Below the pieces are notes generated by a model. That model worked only from the letters and a program-made list of their open reading frames with translations. It did no database searches and was not told the origin of the DNA. Of a stretch of DNA of 64,000 bases, positions 8,145 through 16,718 are shown piece after piece; the first letter of the stretch is position 1; each line of letters starts with the position of its first letter. A program made the position numbers and the translations under genes. Origin of the DNA: Paraburkholderia kururiensis (GTDB taxonomy: Bacteria > Pseudomonadota > Gammaproteobacteria > Burkholderiales > Burkholderiaceae); assembly GCF_034424375.1 (NCBI RefSeq), contig NZ_CP139965.1:3286001-3350000 (forward strand), given 5' to 3'.

Positions 8145-8567
8145 GACGTCAGTATAACGGGCAGCGCCAGCCCCGATTAACAGCACACTACACAACCATT
8201 TATTCCTCATACTGCAACAATCTGATTTTTACGAGTTTGGCATTGTTGCCAGTTCTAGTTTTGTGTCGTAATCGCACAACGCCCCGCGATTGACACGCAG
8301 TCACGCACACGGCGCATCGCCTCCAAACCCTTTGCCGACAAGGCACGCAGTCACTTTTCGACATAATTTCTCGCAAGGTAATACTTTATTGCGGAAATCG
8401 GAATGCGCGCTGCAGGACTGCCTCTCTACACTTTGCCTGTCCGGAAACCGGCGCGCTTGCTCGTCTGCGCGCTTTCACGCGAATCCCGCCTCTCGCAGCG
8501 CTCGCGTGATGGGTTTCCTTCAAGCCTGGGTTCCACAAAACCCATCCTGTACTCGGAGTTTACAAAG
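8145..8567 (+). promoter_or_regulatory. Porin upstream region, promoter not pinned down
   Basis: About 420 bp with no gene. Candidate elements include TTGACA at 8290-8295 without a good -10, CATAAT at 8362-8367 and TAATAC at 8379-8384. A strongly expressed porin needs a good promoter here, and the sequence allows a leader of about 170-200 nt. No open frame is convincing. Confidence 0.35.
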
Positions 8568-9701
8568 ATGAAAAAGACTCTCATGGTCGCTGCCCTGTCG
8601 GGCGTTTTTGCAACGGCAGCTCACGCGCAGAGCAGCGTTACGTTGTACGGCCTGATCGATGCCGGTATCACGTACACGAACAACCAGCACGGCCACGCCG
8701 CCTGGCAAGAAACCAGCGGTTCGATCAACGGCAGCCGCTGGGGCCTGCGTGGTGCGGAAGACCTGGGTGGCGGCCTGAAGGCAATCTTCACGTTGGAAAA
8801 CGGCTTCGGCATCAACAACGGCACGTTCAAGCAAGGCGGTCGTGAATTCGGCCGTCAAGCGTTCGTCGGCCTGGCAAGTGACCAGTTCGGCGCCGTCACG
8901 CTGGGTCGCCAGTACGACAGCATGGTCGACTTCGTCGGCCCGTTGGCTCTGACCGGCACGCAATACGGCGGCACGCAGTTCGCGCACCCGTTCGACAACG
9001 ACAACCTGAACAACTCGTTCCGCGTCAGCAACTCGATCAAGTACACGAGCACGAACTACGCTGGCTTCAAGTTCGGCGGCCTGTATGGCTTCTCGAACCA
9101 GGCTGGTGGCTTCTCGAACAACCGCGCGTACAGCGCCGGTGGTTCGTACTCGTGGAACGGCCTGAATGTCGGTGCCGCGTTCCTGCAACTGAACAACGCC
9201 GGTACGGGTAATGCTGGCGGCGCTGTGTCGGATGACTTCACGTTCGGCGCCAAGCGCCAGCAGACGTGGGGCGCAGGCGCGAACTACACGTTCGGCCCGG
9301 CAACCGCAGGCATCGTGTACACGCAAACCAACCTGACGGGTCTCAACAGCATCTCGTCGGCCGCCTCGGGCTTCTCGAGCGGTATCACGGGCTTCGGTGG
9401 CAACAGCGCGCACTTCCAGAACTTCGAAGGCAACGTCCGTTACGCCCTGACCCCGGCACTGAGCCTGGCTGGCGCGTACACGTACACGCGCGCGAGCCTC
9501 GGCGGCGTGCACGCCCACTGGAACCAGGTCAACCTGCAGACGGACTACGCGCTGTCCAAGCGCACCGACGTCTACCTGCAAGGCGTGTATCAGACTGTGA
9601 ACGAAGGTTCCGGTCTGACGGCCAACATCAACGGCCTGGGCGCTGCGTCGAGCACGAACAACCAGGTCGCTGTGACGGCTGGCCTGCGTCACCGCTTCTA
9701 A
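8568..9701 (+). CDS. General outer-membrane porin (Gram-negative porin family)
   Basis: A 377-residue trimeric beta-barrel pore for small hydrophilic solutes, of the Burkholderia/Neisseria porin type. The signal peptide MKKTLMVAALSGVFATAAHA is cut before QSSVTLYGLIDAGI, the standard first strand. It contains SRWGLRGAEDLGGGLKA and FGRQAFVGL, and the last residues VTAGLRHRF end in the aromatic residue needed for BAM assembly. Codons are strongly biased (CTG, GGC, AAC), as in very highly expressed genes. CGGAG precedes the ATG at 8568; the frame continues upstream, but that part does not look like coding sequence. It is a single-gene unit with its own terminator. Confidence 0.95.
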   Translation: MKKTLMVAALSGVFATAAHAQSSVTLYGLIDAGITYTNNQHGHAAWQETSGSINGSRWGLRGAEDLGGGLKAIFTLENGFGINNGTFKQGGREFGRQAFVGLASDQFGAVTLGRQYDSMVDFVGPLALTGTQYGGTQFAHPFDNDNLNNSFRVSNSIKYTSTNYAGFKFGGLYGFSNQAGGFSNNRAYSAGGSYSWNGLNVGAAFLQLNNAGTGNAGGAVSDDFTFGAKRQQTWGAGANYTFGPATAGIVYTQTNLTGLNSISSAASGFSSGITGFGGNSAHFQNFEGNVRYALTPALSLAGAYTYTRASLGGVHAHWNQVNLQTDYALSKRTDVYLQGVYQTVNEGSGLTANINGLGAASSTNNQVAVTAGLRHRF

Positions 9702-9726
9702 AGCAGCGGGTAGTACTGCAGCACGA

Positions 9727-9756
9727 AAAGGCGCCGCTTGCGGCGCCTTTTTTTAT
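9727..9756 (+). terminator. Intrinsic terminator of the porin gene
   Basis: AGGCGCCG (9729-9736) and CGGCGCCT (9741-9748) form a perfect stem with a CTTG loop and a run of T. The short A run on its left may also let it act for greB from the other side. Confidence 0.92.
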
Positions 9757-9812
9757 TGCTTGCCGTGCTGAGCGAGGCAGCCGCCAAAACTCCTGCTGGA
9801 GGCTGAAGACCT

Positions 9813-10376
9813 TTATTGCCGCGCCGGGTATCTCACGTCGAGCACGTCGATCGGCTCCGGTCCCGCCGGCGTGTGCAGCGTCACCTGGTCCCCAATCCGC
9901 GCCTTCAGCAACGCGCGCGCCACGGGCGAAATCCAGCTCACGTGACCGCGGTCCAGATCGACCTCGTCGATGCCGACGATGGTAACCGTATGCTCTTCGC
10001 CGTCCTGCGTGGCGTAGTCCACCGTCGCCCCGAAAAATACCTGATCGAGATTTTCCTGACGACCCGCGTCCACGACCTCGGCAAGATCCAGTCGCTTGGT
10101 CAAAAAGCGGATGCGCCGATCAATTTCCCGTAGACGCCGCTTGCCATAGATGTAATCCCCGTTCTCCGACCGGTCACCGTTCGATGCCGCCCACGACACG
10201 AGTTTCACGACCTCCGGCCGCTCATCGTCGATGAGATGCAGCAGTTCGCTGCGCATACGCTCGTAACCCGCCGGCGTGATGTAATTTTTGGCACCCGCCG
10301 GGATTTCGGCCTGGGCGATATCGAGGTCGTCGCCACTGTCCTCGCTCGACTCTTTAACGAAGGCTTTGTTCATCAT
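9813..10376 (-). CDS. greB: Transcript cleavage factor GreB
   Basis: Rescues backtracked RNA polymerase by stimulating cleavage of the nascent RNA 3' end. About 187 residues with an N-terminal coiled coil bearing the acidic tip (NGDRSENGDYIYGKRRLREID) and a C-terminal FKBP-like domain with VDYATQDGEEHTVTIVG and WISPVARALL. The N-terminal extension of about 30 acidic residues (KESSEDSGDDLDIAQ) is longer than in E. coli. The start is one of two consecutive ATGs (10376 or 10373); a TTG further upstream is less likely. There is no strong ribosome site. It is monocistronic. Confidence 0.92.
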   Translation of the reverse strand: MMNKAFVKESSEDSGDDLDIAQAEIPAGAKNYITPAGYERMRSELLHLIDDERPEVVKLVSWAASNGDRSENGDYIYGKRRLREIDRRIRFLTKRLDLAEVVDAGRQENLDQVFFGATVDYATQDGEEHTVTIVGIDEVDLDRGHVSWISPVARALLKARIGDQVTLHTPAGPEPIDVLDVRYPARQ

Positions 10377-10468
10377 ACGCAACCGCAGTAGACATCGGTC
10401 CCAAGGTTACACGAACGCCCGGACGATACAAACCGCGCCGAGACGCTTCCATTTTTCCGCAGCTTTGC

Positions 10469-10474
10469 TATAAT
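10469..10474 (+). promoter_or_regulatory. -10 element of the first tRNA-Arg
   Basis: Perfect TATAAT ending 13 bp before the mature tRNA. A poor -35 (TTCCAT) lies 17 bp upstream. Confidence 0.6.
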
Positions 10475-10487
10475 TTCGCTTCTGCGT

Positions 10488-10564
10488 GCGGCTGTAGCTC
10501 AGTTGGATAGAGTACTTGGCTACGAACCAAGGGGTCGTGGGTTCGAATCCTGCCAGCCGCGCCA
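10488..10564 (+). tRNA. tRNA-Arg (anticodon ACG), copy 1
   Basis: 77-nt cloverleaf with acceptor arms GCGGCTG/CAGCCGC, anticodon loop CTACGAA (ACG, read as ICG after deamination), T-arm GGGTTCGAATCC and encoded CCA. It decodes CGU, CGC and CGA. Confidence 0.97.
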
Positions 10565-10571
10565 CCTTTTC

Positions 10572-10600
10572 CAAGGGCCTTCTTCCTGAAGGCCCTTTCG
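10572..10600 (+). terminator. Intrinsic terminator after tRNA-Arg copy 1
   Basis: AAGGGCCTTC (10573-10582) pairs with GAAGGCCCTT (10588-10597), followed by a short, interrupted T tail. Confidence 0.65.
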
Positions 10601-10636
10601 TTTCAGACTGCATTACCGCAGTACCCGTTTTTGCGT

Positions 10637-10713
10637 GCGGCTGTAGCTCAGTTGGATAGAGTACTTGGCTACGAACCAAGGGGTCGTGGGTTCGAATCCT
10701 GCCAGCCGCGCCA
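10637..10713 (+). tRNA. tRNA-Arg (anticodon ACG), copy 2
   Basis: Identical in sequence to the copy at 10488 across the mature tRNA and its immediate flanks (GCGT before, CCACCT after). No separate TATAAT is obvious in front, so it may depend on read-through of the first weak terminator. Confidence 0.97.
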
Positions 10714-10718
10714 CCTAC

Positions 10719-10750
10719 GAAGGGCCTTCCATCGGAAGGCCCTTTTTCTT
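10719..10750 (+). terminator. Intrinsic terminator after tRNA-Arg copy 2
   Basis: AAGGGCCTTCC (10720-10730) pairs with GGAAGGCCCTT (10734-10744), followed by TTTCTTT. The stem resembles the one after copy 1, as if tRNA and terminator were duplicated together. Confidence 0.88.
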
Positions 10751-10803
10751 TGGCGCTATCTCGATCTGCTCATACCGCACTCGAAGCGCACGCCCGCTGG
10801 CGG

Positions 10804-11298
10804 TCAGGGTCGCGGCGCCGACCCGATATCCCCAATGTGCATGTCCGGCCTCGGTGTGTCCTCCACCGACCATAGCGCGCTCTGCTCCGCTATCGGCTCG
10901 GCGCGCAGCCCGATGAGCGCCTGCGCCTGTCGCACCACATCGCCCACGGTATCGCCGAACCGGCTCGTCACGAACGCGCGGAGCAGTGCGATACGAAACG
11001 ACTCGCCCCGCCCTTCCACGCTCTCATCGCCGCCTTCGAACTGCACCACGCAGTGAGCGGAGCCGCGCTGGTGGGCTGGCTCCTGCACTTCGAGCCGCTG
11101 GGTGCGTTCGAGCACCACCGAGGCGGCATCCCAGGACGACGACGGCGTGAAGCGGCCGTCCCATGGGCGGCCGCGATCCGTGCCGCGGACGGCGACTGTG
11201 TTCCCGCTGTCGGTGAAATGGATTTCCCGCACGAAGTCATGCAGGCTGCGCGCCACCCAGTAATCGAGCGCCATGCCTGCCAGGTCAGCTACCTTCAT
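10804..11298 (-). CDS. DUF2591 (NinX-like) family protein
   Basis: 164 residues starting MKVADLAGMALDYWVARSLHDF, the opening I associate with the phage-NinX/DUF2591 family also found as chromosomal genes in Burkholderia. The GGGAGG ribosome site is 9 bases before the ATG. The middle has WDGRFTPSSSWDAASVVLER and the C-terminus is low in structure (TPRPDMHIGDIGSAPRP). No catalytic motif is visible and the function is unknown. It lies 62 bp after the spoT stop codon on the same strand and may be read through from it. Confidence 0.65.
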   Translation of the reverse strand: MKVADLAGMALDYWVARSLHDFVREIHFTDSGNTVAVRGTDRGRPWDGRFTPSSSWDAASVVLERTQRLEVQEPAHQRGSAHCVVQFEGGDESVEGRGESFRIALLRAFVTSRFGDTVGDVVRQAQALIGLRAEPIAEQSALWSVEDTPRPDMHIGDIGSAPRP

Positions 11299-11360
11299 CA
11301 CGTCGTCCCTCCCACAACCGATTGGTGAGCGTGCGAACAGGCCTGCCCGGCAGCCTGGCT

Positions 11361-13727
11361 TCAATAGTCCGCCCGCTCCCGGTCGATGCGCATTCCGCCA
11401 TCGTGGCGATGGTGGGGCTCGTCGCTCGGCCGCTCCCGCGCAATACGCATTACGTCGGGGTTCGTCCGAACCCGTCGCATGACATTCGCCAGATGGACGC
11501 GGTCGCTCACCTGGATCACAAAGCGCAGCAAGGTGGATTCCTGGGACAGGTCTTCGTCCATCGCGATGTGGACGATGTTCGCGTCCGCAGACGTGATGTC
11601 GGCGGCCACGCGCGCGAAAACGCCCTTGGTGTTCTTGACCAGCACCTTCACCGCGACGTCGAACAGACGACCGGGTTGAGGCGCCCAGGCGACGTCGATC
11701 CAGCGGCCCGGGTCGCGACGGTGAATGCGCTGCGCGACGCGGCAATCCGTCGTGTGGATCGCCATACCAAGGCCGATGCCGATATAGCCCATGATGTTGT
11801 CGCCCGGAATCGGGCGGCAGCACGCCGAGAGTTGCACCGACATGCCTTCGGTTCCCGTGATGACGACGGGCGGCGCATGTGGATGATGGGCCGCCTCACC
11901 GCGCGGGTGCTCGTCGTCGTCCGCGTCGTGGCCGCTCATCAGCACCTCGATGCGCTTGGCCATCACCGCGGCCACGCGGCGACCCAATCCGATGTCGGCG
12001 AAGATTTCCTGGCGGTTCTTGTTACCCGTCCATTGCACCAGCTTGTCCCACACCTCGGGCGTCACGTCCGCGAGGGCGTAGCCGTAGCCCTTCAGCGCCT
12101 GGTCGACCAGCCGCTCGCCAAGCTGCACCGACTCCGTGAGCCGCATCGTCTTCAGGTAGTGGCGGATCGCCGAGCGGGCCTTGCCCGTGCGCACGAAGCC
12201 GAGCCACGCCGGATTCGGCTTGGAGTACGGCGCCGTGATGACTTCGACGATGTCGCCGCTCTTGAGCTCGGTGCGCAACGGCAGCAACTCGTTGTTGATC
12301 TTCACGGCGACGCATTGATTGCCGAGGTCGCTGTGGATCGAATACGCAAAGTCGAGCGCCGTGGCGCCGCGCGGCAGCGCCATGATCTTCGACTTCGGCG
12401 TGAACACGTAGACGGCGTCCGGGAAGAGGTCGATCTTCACGTGTTCGAGGAATTCGCTCGAATCGCCGGCTTCGCTCTGAATGTCGAGCAGCGACTTGAG
12501 CCACTGATGCGCACGTTTCTGCACGTCATTGAGGTCGGCGCCACCGTTCTTGTACATCCAGTGCGCGGCCACGCCGGCCTCGGCGATCTCGTGCATCTTG
12601 CGCGTACGCACCTGAAACTCGATCGGCGCGCCGAACGGCCCCACCAGCGTCGTATGCAGCGACTGGTAGCCGTTCACCTTCGGAATCGCGATGTAGTCCT
12701 TGAACTTGCCGGGCACCGGTTTGTAAAGAGCATGCAGCGCGCCGATGCAGGTATAGCACTCGAGCGGCGTGTCCACGACGACACGAAAACCGTACACGTC
12801 GAGCACCTGCGAAAACGACAGCTGCTTGTCACGCATCTTCTTGTAGATGCTGAAGATCGTTTTCTCGCGGCCAGTGACCTCGGCCGAAATCTTCGCCTCG
12901 GCAAGTGCGCGCTGCACCGATTCCAGAATCTTGCTGACCACTTCTCGCCGGTTGCCGCGAGCCGCCTTCACCGCTTTTTCGAGCGTGGCGTAGCGATTCG
13001 GATTGAAGTTCGCAAAGCTCAGATCCTGCAGCTCGCGATACGTGTTGTTCAGGCCTAGCCGGTGCGCAATGGGCGCATAGATGTCCAGCGTTTCGCGCGC
13101 CACACGGCGGCGCTTTTCCATGGGCACGGCACCGAGCGTGCGCATGTTGTGCAGCCGGTCGGCGAGCTTCACGAGAATCACGCGCACGTCGCGCGCCATC
13201 GCGAGCAGCATCTTGCGGAAGTTTTCCGCCTGCGCTTCCTCGCGATTGCGAAACTCCATCTTGTCCAGCTTCGAGAGGCCGTCCACCAGCTCCGCCACCT
13301 TCGCGCCGAAGCGCTCGGCCAACTCGGTCTTGGTCACGCCCTGGTCTTCCATCACGTCGTGCAGAAGCGCCGCCATGATGGCCTGGGCGTCGAGCTTCCA
13401 GCCGGCGCAGATTTCCGCGACGGCAACAGGATGCGTGATGTAGGGTTCGCCGCTCTGGCGATACTGACCGAGGTGAGCCTCGTCGCTGAAATGGAACGCG
13501 GCCTTGACCTCCTTGATCTCGTCAGCGGCGAGATACGTGGAGAGCGCGCTCGTGAGGTTCGCGATGGAGACGACGCCGTGCTTGCGTGGCTGCTCCGGCG
13601 TGGCAGTCGGGCCGAAGAGGTGGCGGAACGACTGTTCGAGGACTGCGTCGATGTAGTTGCGTGCAGACGAACTCGTGTCGGTTTCCTGTTCCACTTCCGT
13701 GGCGGCGGGCGACGGTGTCGTGCTCAT
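11361..13727 (-). CDS. spoT: Bifunctional (p)ppGpp synthetase/hydrolase SpoT
   Basis: Makes and degrades the stringent-response alarmone (p)ppGpp. 788 residues in Rel/SpoT order: HD hydrolase (about 95-240, with HPVAVAE and HDVMED), nucleotidyltransferase synthetase (about 285-400, YGFRVVVDT and DYIAIPKVNGYQSLHTTL), TGS (about 425-490), a helical/zinc-finger region (ACCRPIPGD) and a C-terminal ACT domain (VFARVAADITSADANIV). The synthetase carries a KFKD motif of the basic type linked to bifunctional enzymes. The ATG at 13727 follows GGAGG; the upstream extension has no support. Placement after rpoZ and gmk is the classic order. Confidence 0.95.
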   Translation of the reverse strand: MSTTPSPAATEVEQETDTSSSARNYIDAVLEQSFRHLFGPTATPEQPRKHGVVSIANLTSALSTYLAADEIKEVKAAFHFSDEAHLGQYRQSGEPYITHPVAVAEICAGWKLDAQAIMAALLHDVMEDQGVTKTELAERFGAKVAELVDGLSKLDKMEFRNREEAQAENFRKMLLAMARDVRVILVKLADRLHNMRTLGAVPMEKRRRVARETLDIYAPIAHRLGLNNTYRELQDLSFANFNPNRYATLEKAVKAARGNRREVVSKILESVQRALAEAKISAEVTGREKTIFSIYKKMRDKQLSFSQVLDVYGFRVVVDTPLECYTCIGALHALYKPVPGKFKDYIAIPKVNGYQSLHTTLVGPFGAPIEFQVRTRKMHEIAEAGVAAHWMYKNGGADLNDVQKRAHQWLKSLLDIQSEAGDSSEFLEHVKIDLFPDAVYVFTPKSKIMALPRGATALDFAYSIHSDLGNQCVAVKINNELLPLRTELKSGDIVEVITAPYSKPNPAWLGFVRTGKARSAIRHYLKTMRLTESVQLGERLVDQALKGYGYALADVTPEVWDKLVQWTGNKNRQEIFADIGLGRRVAAVMAKRIEVLMSGHDADDDEHPRGEAAHHPHAPPVVITGTEGMSVQLSACCRPIPGDNIMGYIGIGLGMAIHTTDCRVAQRIHRRDPGRWIDVAWAPQPGRLFDVAVKVLVKNTKGVFARVAADITSADANIVHIAMDEDLSQESTLLRFVIQVSDRVHLANVMRRVRTNPDVMRIARERPSDEPHHRHDGGMRIDRERADY

Positions 13728-13835
13728 GTTCGCCTCCGTATCAGGTGAGCCGCAGGTTGACCGCAGCGTGGCGCTCGAGTGTCTGCACGCGGTGTGAATC
13801 AAATGGCAATCGCAGGTGCGTTCAACGCGAGTGCC

Positions 13836-14039
13836 TTATACCGGCACCTTCTTCAGCATTTCGATTCCGACCTGGCCGGCCGCGATCTCGCGCAGCGCAA
13901 CCACGGTGGGCTTGTCGCGACTTTCGATCTTCGGCGTATGGCCTTGTGCCAGCTGACGGGCACGATAGGTGGCGGCGAGCGCCAGTTCAAAGCGGTTCGG
14001 AATCTGTTTGAGACAGTCTTCGACGGTGATGCGGGCCAT
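13836..14039 (-). CDS. rpoZ: RNA polymerase omega subunit
   Basis: A 67-residue omega subunit that helps fold and hold beta-prime. It begins MARITVEDCLKQIPNRFELALAATYRARQL, the conserved omega core, and ends IEMLKKVPV. An AGGAAG site precedes the ATG. It lies between gmk and spoT on the same strand, the conserved proteobacterial order, linking the ppGpp-binding subunit to the ppGpp enzyme. Confidence 0.96.
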   Translation of the reverse strand: MARITVEDCLKQIPNRFELALAATYRARQLAQGHTPKIESRDKPTVVALREIAAGQVGIEMLKKVPV

Positions 14040-14075
14040 GTTGGTCTTCCTTCTCGATATGGTGTCTATTCTACC

Positions 14076-14780
14076 TTATGTGCCGGATGCGCCGGGCTGA
14101 GGCAGGTGAATGCCGAGCTGAACGAAGAGCTCTGTATGGCGTGCGTACTGGGACGCAAAACGCAGCCGCGTGGCAGCGACGAGGCAACGCAGTTCGGCAA
14201 GCGCGCGATCGAAGTTTTCGTTGATCACGACGTACTCGGCTTCGGCCGCATGCGCCATCTCGCTGCCCGCTGCAAGCAGGCGTCGCGTGATGACGTTGGG
14301 CTCGTCCTGGCCACGCTTTTTCAGCCGTTCTTCAAGCGCTTCCAGCGACGGCGGCAGGATGAAAATTTCCACCGCGTTGCGAAACTGCTTCTTCACCTGC
14401 TGCGCGCCCTGCCAGTCGATTTCGAGCAGCACATCGTGGCCGATCTTCATCTGCTCTTCGATCCACACGCGCGAGGTCGCGTAGTAGTTGCCATGCACCT
14501 CCGCGCTCTCGAGGAACTCGCCGGCCGCATGGCGCGCGAGAAAGTCGTCGACGGTCGTGAAGTGATAGTGCTCGCCGTCGCGTTCTTTCGAGCGGGGGGC
14601 ACGCGTGGTGTACGAGATCGACAGACGAATCGCTTCGTCTTCTGCAAGAAGCGCGTTCACGAGCGTCGACTTGCCGGCGCCCGAAGGTGCCACCACCATG
14701 AAGAGATTGCCCGGATAAACGCCCGCATACGGATTGCGGCGTTTGCTCGAATCGGGGGTGTCGCTGCTTTGTCCGGTCAT
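14076..14780 (-). CDS. gmk: Guanylate kinase
   Basis: Phosphorylates GMP to GDP with ATP. 234 residues with the P-loop APSGAGKST at about 31-39, the GMP-binding SISYTTRAPRSKERDGEHYHF and the lid region KKRGQDEPNVITRR. The N-terminus carries about 22 extra polar residues and the C-terminus an extension, so it is longer than E. coli Gmk (207). It is 45 bp after yicC and 36 bp before rpoZ, in one probable operon. Confidence 0.96.
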   Translation of the reverse strand: MTGQSSDTPDSSKRRNPYAGVYPGNLFMVVAPSGAGKSTLVNALLAEDEAIRLSISYTTRAPRSKERDGEHYHFTTVDDFLARHAAGEFLESAEVHGNYYATSRVWIEEQMKIGHDVLLEIDWQGAQQVKKQFRNAVEIFILPPSLEALEERLKKRGQDEPNVITRRLLAAGSEMAHAAEAEYVVINENFDRALAELRCLVAATRLRFASQYARHTELFVQLGIHLPQPGASGT

Positions 14781-14825
14781 TGCCGAAGTCCTTCCATCTG
14801 TATCTGAGTGTGTTTGCCGCCTGCG

Positions 14826-15749
14826 TCACTCGAGGTTCTGCACCTGCTCGCGCATTTGCTCGATGAGAAGCTTGAGTGTCATCGACGCATCCGCGAGCTC
14901 CTTGGCCGCCGCCTTCGAACCCAGCGTGTTCGCCTCGCGGTTCAGTTCCTGCATCATGAAGTCGAGCCGCTTGCCGACCTTGCCGCCCTTCTCGATCACG
15001 TGACGCGTTTCGTTCAGATGCGCGGTGAGCCGCGAAAGCTCTTCGGCAATATCGATGCGGATGCCGTACATCGTCACTTCCTGGCGGATGCGCTCGGCGA
15101 TTTCCTCTCGCGAGACGATAGTGGCCGGCTGGTCCGCCGCCGCGATGCCGAGCGCCTCCTGCAGTCGCTCGACGATCTTCTGCTGATGCTTCGCAATCAG
15201 CTCGGGCACGAGCGGCGTGATGCGCGCCACGATCGCTTCCATTTCGGTGACGTTGCCAAGCAGCATCGTGGCCAGTTGCGCGCCTTCACGGGCCCGCACG
15301 TCGATCAGATCGGCAATGGCGCGCTTGCCGCATTCGAGCACCGCTTCGCGCAGTGTGTCGGTCGAGATCTCGCTTTCCGTGAGCACGCCGGGCCAGCGCA
15401 GGATTTCGCCGGTGCGCAGCGGTCCCGCGTCGGGGAACGCCGCGAGCACGGTGCGCTGCAGCACCGCCAGTTGTTCGAGCGAATCGCGGTTCAGCGCGCC
15501 GGCGTTGGCGGCCTGCTCGCTGCGCTGCAGGTTGATGCGGATATCGACCTTGCCGCGCGAGAGCTTCGTCATGAGCATTTCGCGCAGTGTGGGCTCGCAG
15601 GCGCGCACGTCCTCAGGCATGCGAAAGTTCAGGTCCAGAAAGCGCGAGTTCACCGTGCGCAGTTCGACAGACACGCTCACGCCGCCGTTACCCTCGCCCG
15701 AGGTAAGCTCGCGCGTCGCGCTCGCATAGCCGGTCATGCTGTAGATCAT
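14826..15749 (-). CDS. yicC: YicC/YloC family endoribonuclease
   Basis: 307 residues starting MIYSMTGYASATREL, diagnostic of the family. The N-terminal YicC domain (about 1-165) includes LRTVNSRFLDLNFRMPEDVR, and the C-terminal DUF1732 domain includes EEIAERIRQEVTMYGIRIDIAEELSRL and GKRLDFMMQELNREANTLGSKA. Family members are reported as RNases acting on mRNA/sRNA. It heads the yicC-gmk-rpoZ-spoT run and is divergent from rph, another RNA enzyme. Confidence 0.95.
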   Translation of the reverse strand: MIYSMTGYASATRELTSGEGNGGVSVSVELRTVNSRFLDLNFRMPEDVRACEPTLREMLMTKLSRGKVDIRINLQRSEQAANAGALNRDSLEQLAVLQRTVLAAFPDAGPLRTGEILRWPGVLTESEISTDTLREAVLECGKRAIADLIDVRAREGAQLATMLLGNVTEMEAIVARITPLVPELIAKHQQKIVERLQEALGIAAADQPATIVSREEIAERIRQEVTMYGIRIDIAEELSRLTAHLNETRHVIEKGGKVGKRLDFMMQELNREANTLGSKAAAKELADASMTLKLLIEQMREQVQNLE

Positions 15750-15980
15750 CGTTCGCCTCGCGAAAAGGCCGATGCGCGACGCCAGGATCGCGCATGGCGT
15801 TGGATGTGAGGCGCCCGGCGTGTACGAGACGCGGGGCGCGCAAGACCGACATTATCCCATTTTTGGCTACGAAGCCCGGCGCACGCGGCACGCCGGGAAA
15901 AGGCCCGCGGTGGGGCGCCATTGCGCTTCTCCGAACGGCGCTAAAATGTGCAGTTCCCCTTCGCTTTCACACTCCCCACG

Positions 15981-16718
15981 ATGAACGACACCACGAAACG
16001 CCCGAGCGGCCGCCGTCCCGACCAGTTGCGCGACGTACGCATCACGCGCCACTACACGAAGCACGCCGAAGGTTCGGTGCTCGTCGAGTTCGGCGACACG
16101 AAGGTGATCTGCACGGCCAGCGTGACGGAGCGCGTCCCCGAATTCCTGCGCGACCGCGGCCAGGGCTGGCTCACCGCCGAGTACGGCATGCTGCCGCGCG
16201 CCACGCACACGCGCAGCGACCGTGAAGCGGCACGCGGCAAGCAGACCGGCCGCACGCAGGAGATCCAGCGGCTGATCGGCCGCGCGCTGCGCTCGGTGTT
16301 CGATCTCGAACGGCTCGGCGCACGCACCATTCACCTCGACTGCGACGTGATCCAGGCCGACGGCGGCACGCGCACGGCGAGCATCACGGGCGCGTTCGTC
16401 GCGGCGCATGATGCCGTTGCGAAGCTGCTCGCGACCGGGCGCATCGAAACATCGCCCATCACCGATTACGTCGCGGCCATTTCGGTGGGGGTCTTCGACG
16501 GGGTGCCCGTTCTCGATCTGGACTACGACGAAGACTCGCAATGCGACACCGACATGAACGTCGTCATGACAGGCGACGGCGGCTTCGTCGAAATTCAGGG
16601 CACCGCTGAAGGCGTGCCCTTCACGCGCGACGAGATGAACGCGCTGCTCGATCTCGCGCAGTCGGGCATCCGATCGCTGATCGAGATGCAAAAGGCCGCG
16701 CTGGAGAACCGCGCGTGA
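15981..16718 (+). CDS. rph: Ribonuclease PH
   Basis: Phosphorolytic 3'-5' exoribonuclease that trims tRNA 3' ends. 245 residues with the RNase PH fold: RPDQLRDVRITRHYTKHAEGSVLVEFGDTKVICTA at the start, then GWLTAEYGMLPRATHTR and the catalytic Asp-rich segment DLDYDEDSQCDTDMN. The ATG at 15981 gives the usual family N-terminus. Its stop overlaps the start of rdgB (GTGA), indicating translational coupling. Confidence 0.96.
   Translation: MNDTTKRPSGRRPDQLRDVRITRHYTKHAEGSVLVEFGDTKVICTASVTERVPEFLRDRGQGWLTAEYGMLPRATHTRSDREAARGKQTGRTQEIQRLIGRALRSVFDLERLGARTIHLDCDVIQADGGTRTASITGAFVAAHDAVAKLLATGRIETSPITDYVAAISVGVFDGVPVLDLDYDEDSQCDTDMNVVMTGDGGFVEIQGTAEGVPFTRDEMNALLDLAQSGIRSLIEMQKAALENRA

Noticed and set aside
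10407..11056. Open frames with LAGFEPTTPWFVAKYS and AVAQLDRVLGYEPRGRGFES
   Set aside because: They are translations of the two tRNA-Arg genes on either strand, not proteins.
10488..11300. Genomic island at the tandem tRNA-Arg genes
   Set aside because: No integrase, direct repeat of a tRNA 3' end or foreign gene block follows. The next genes are the ordinary spoT region.
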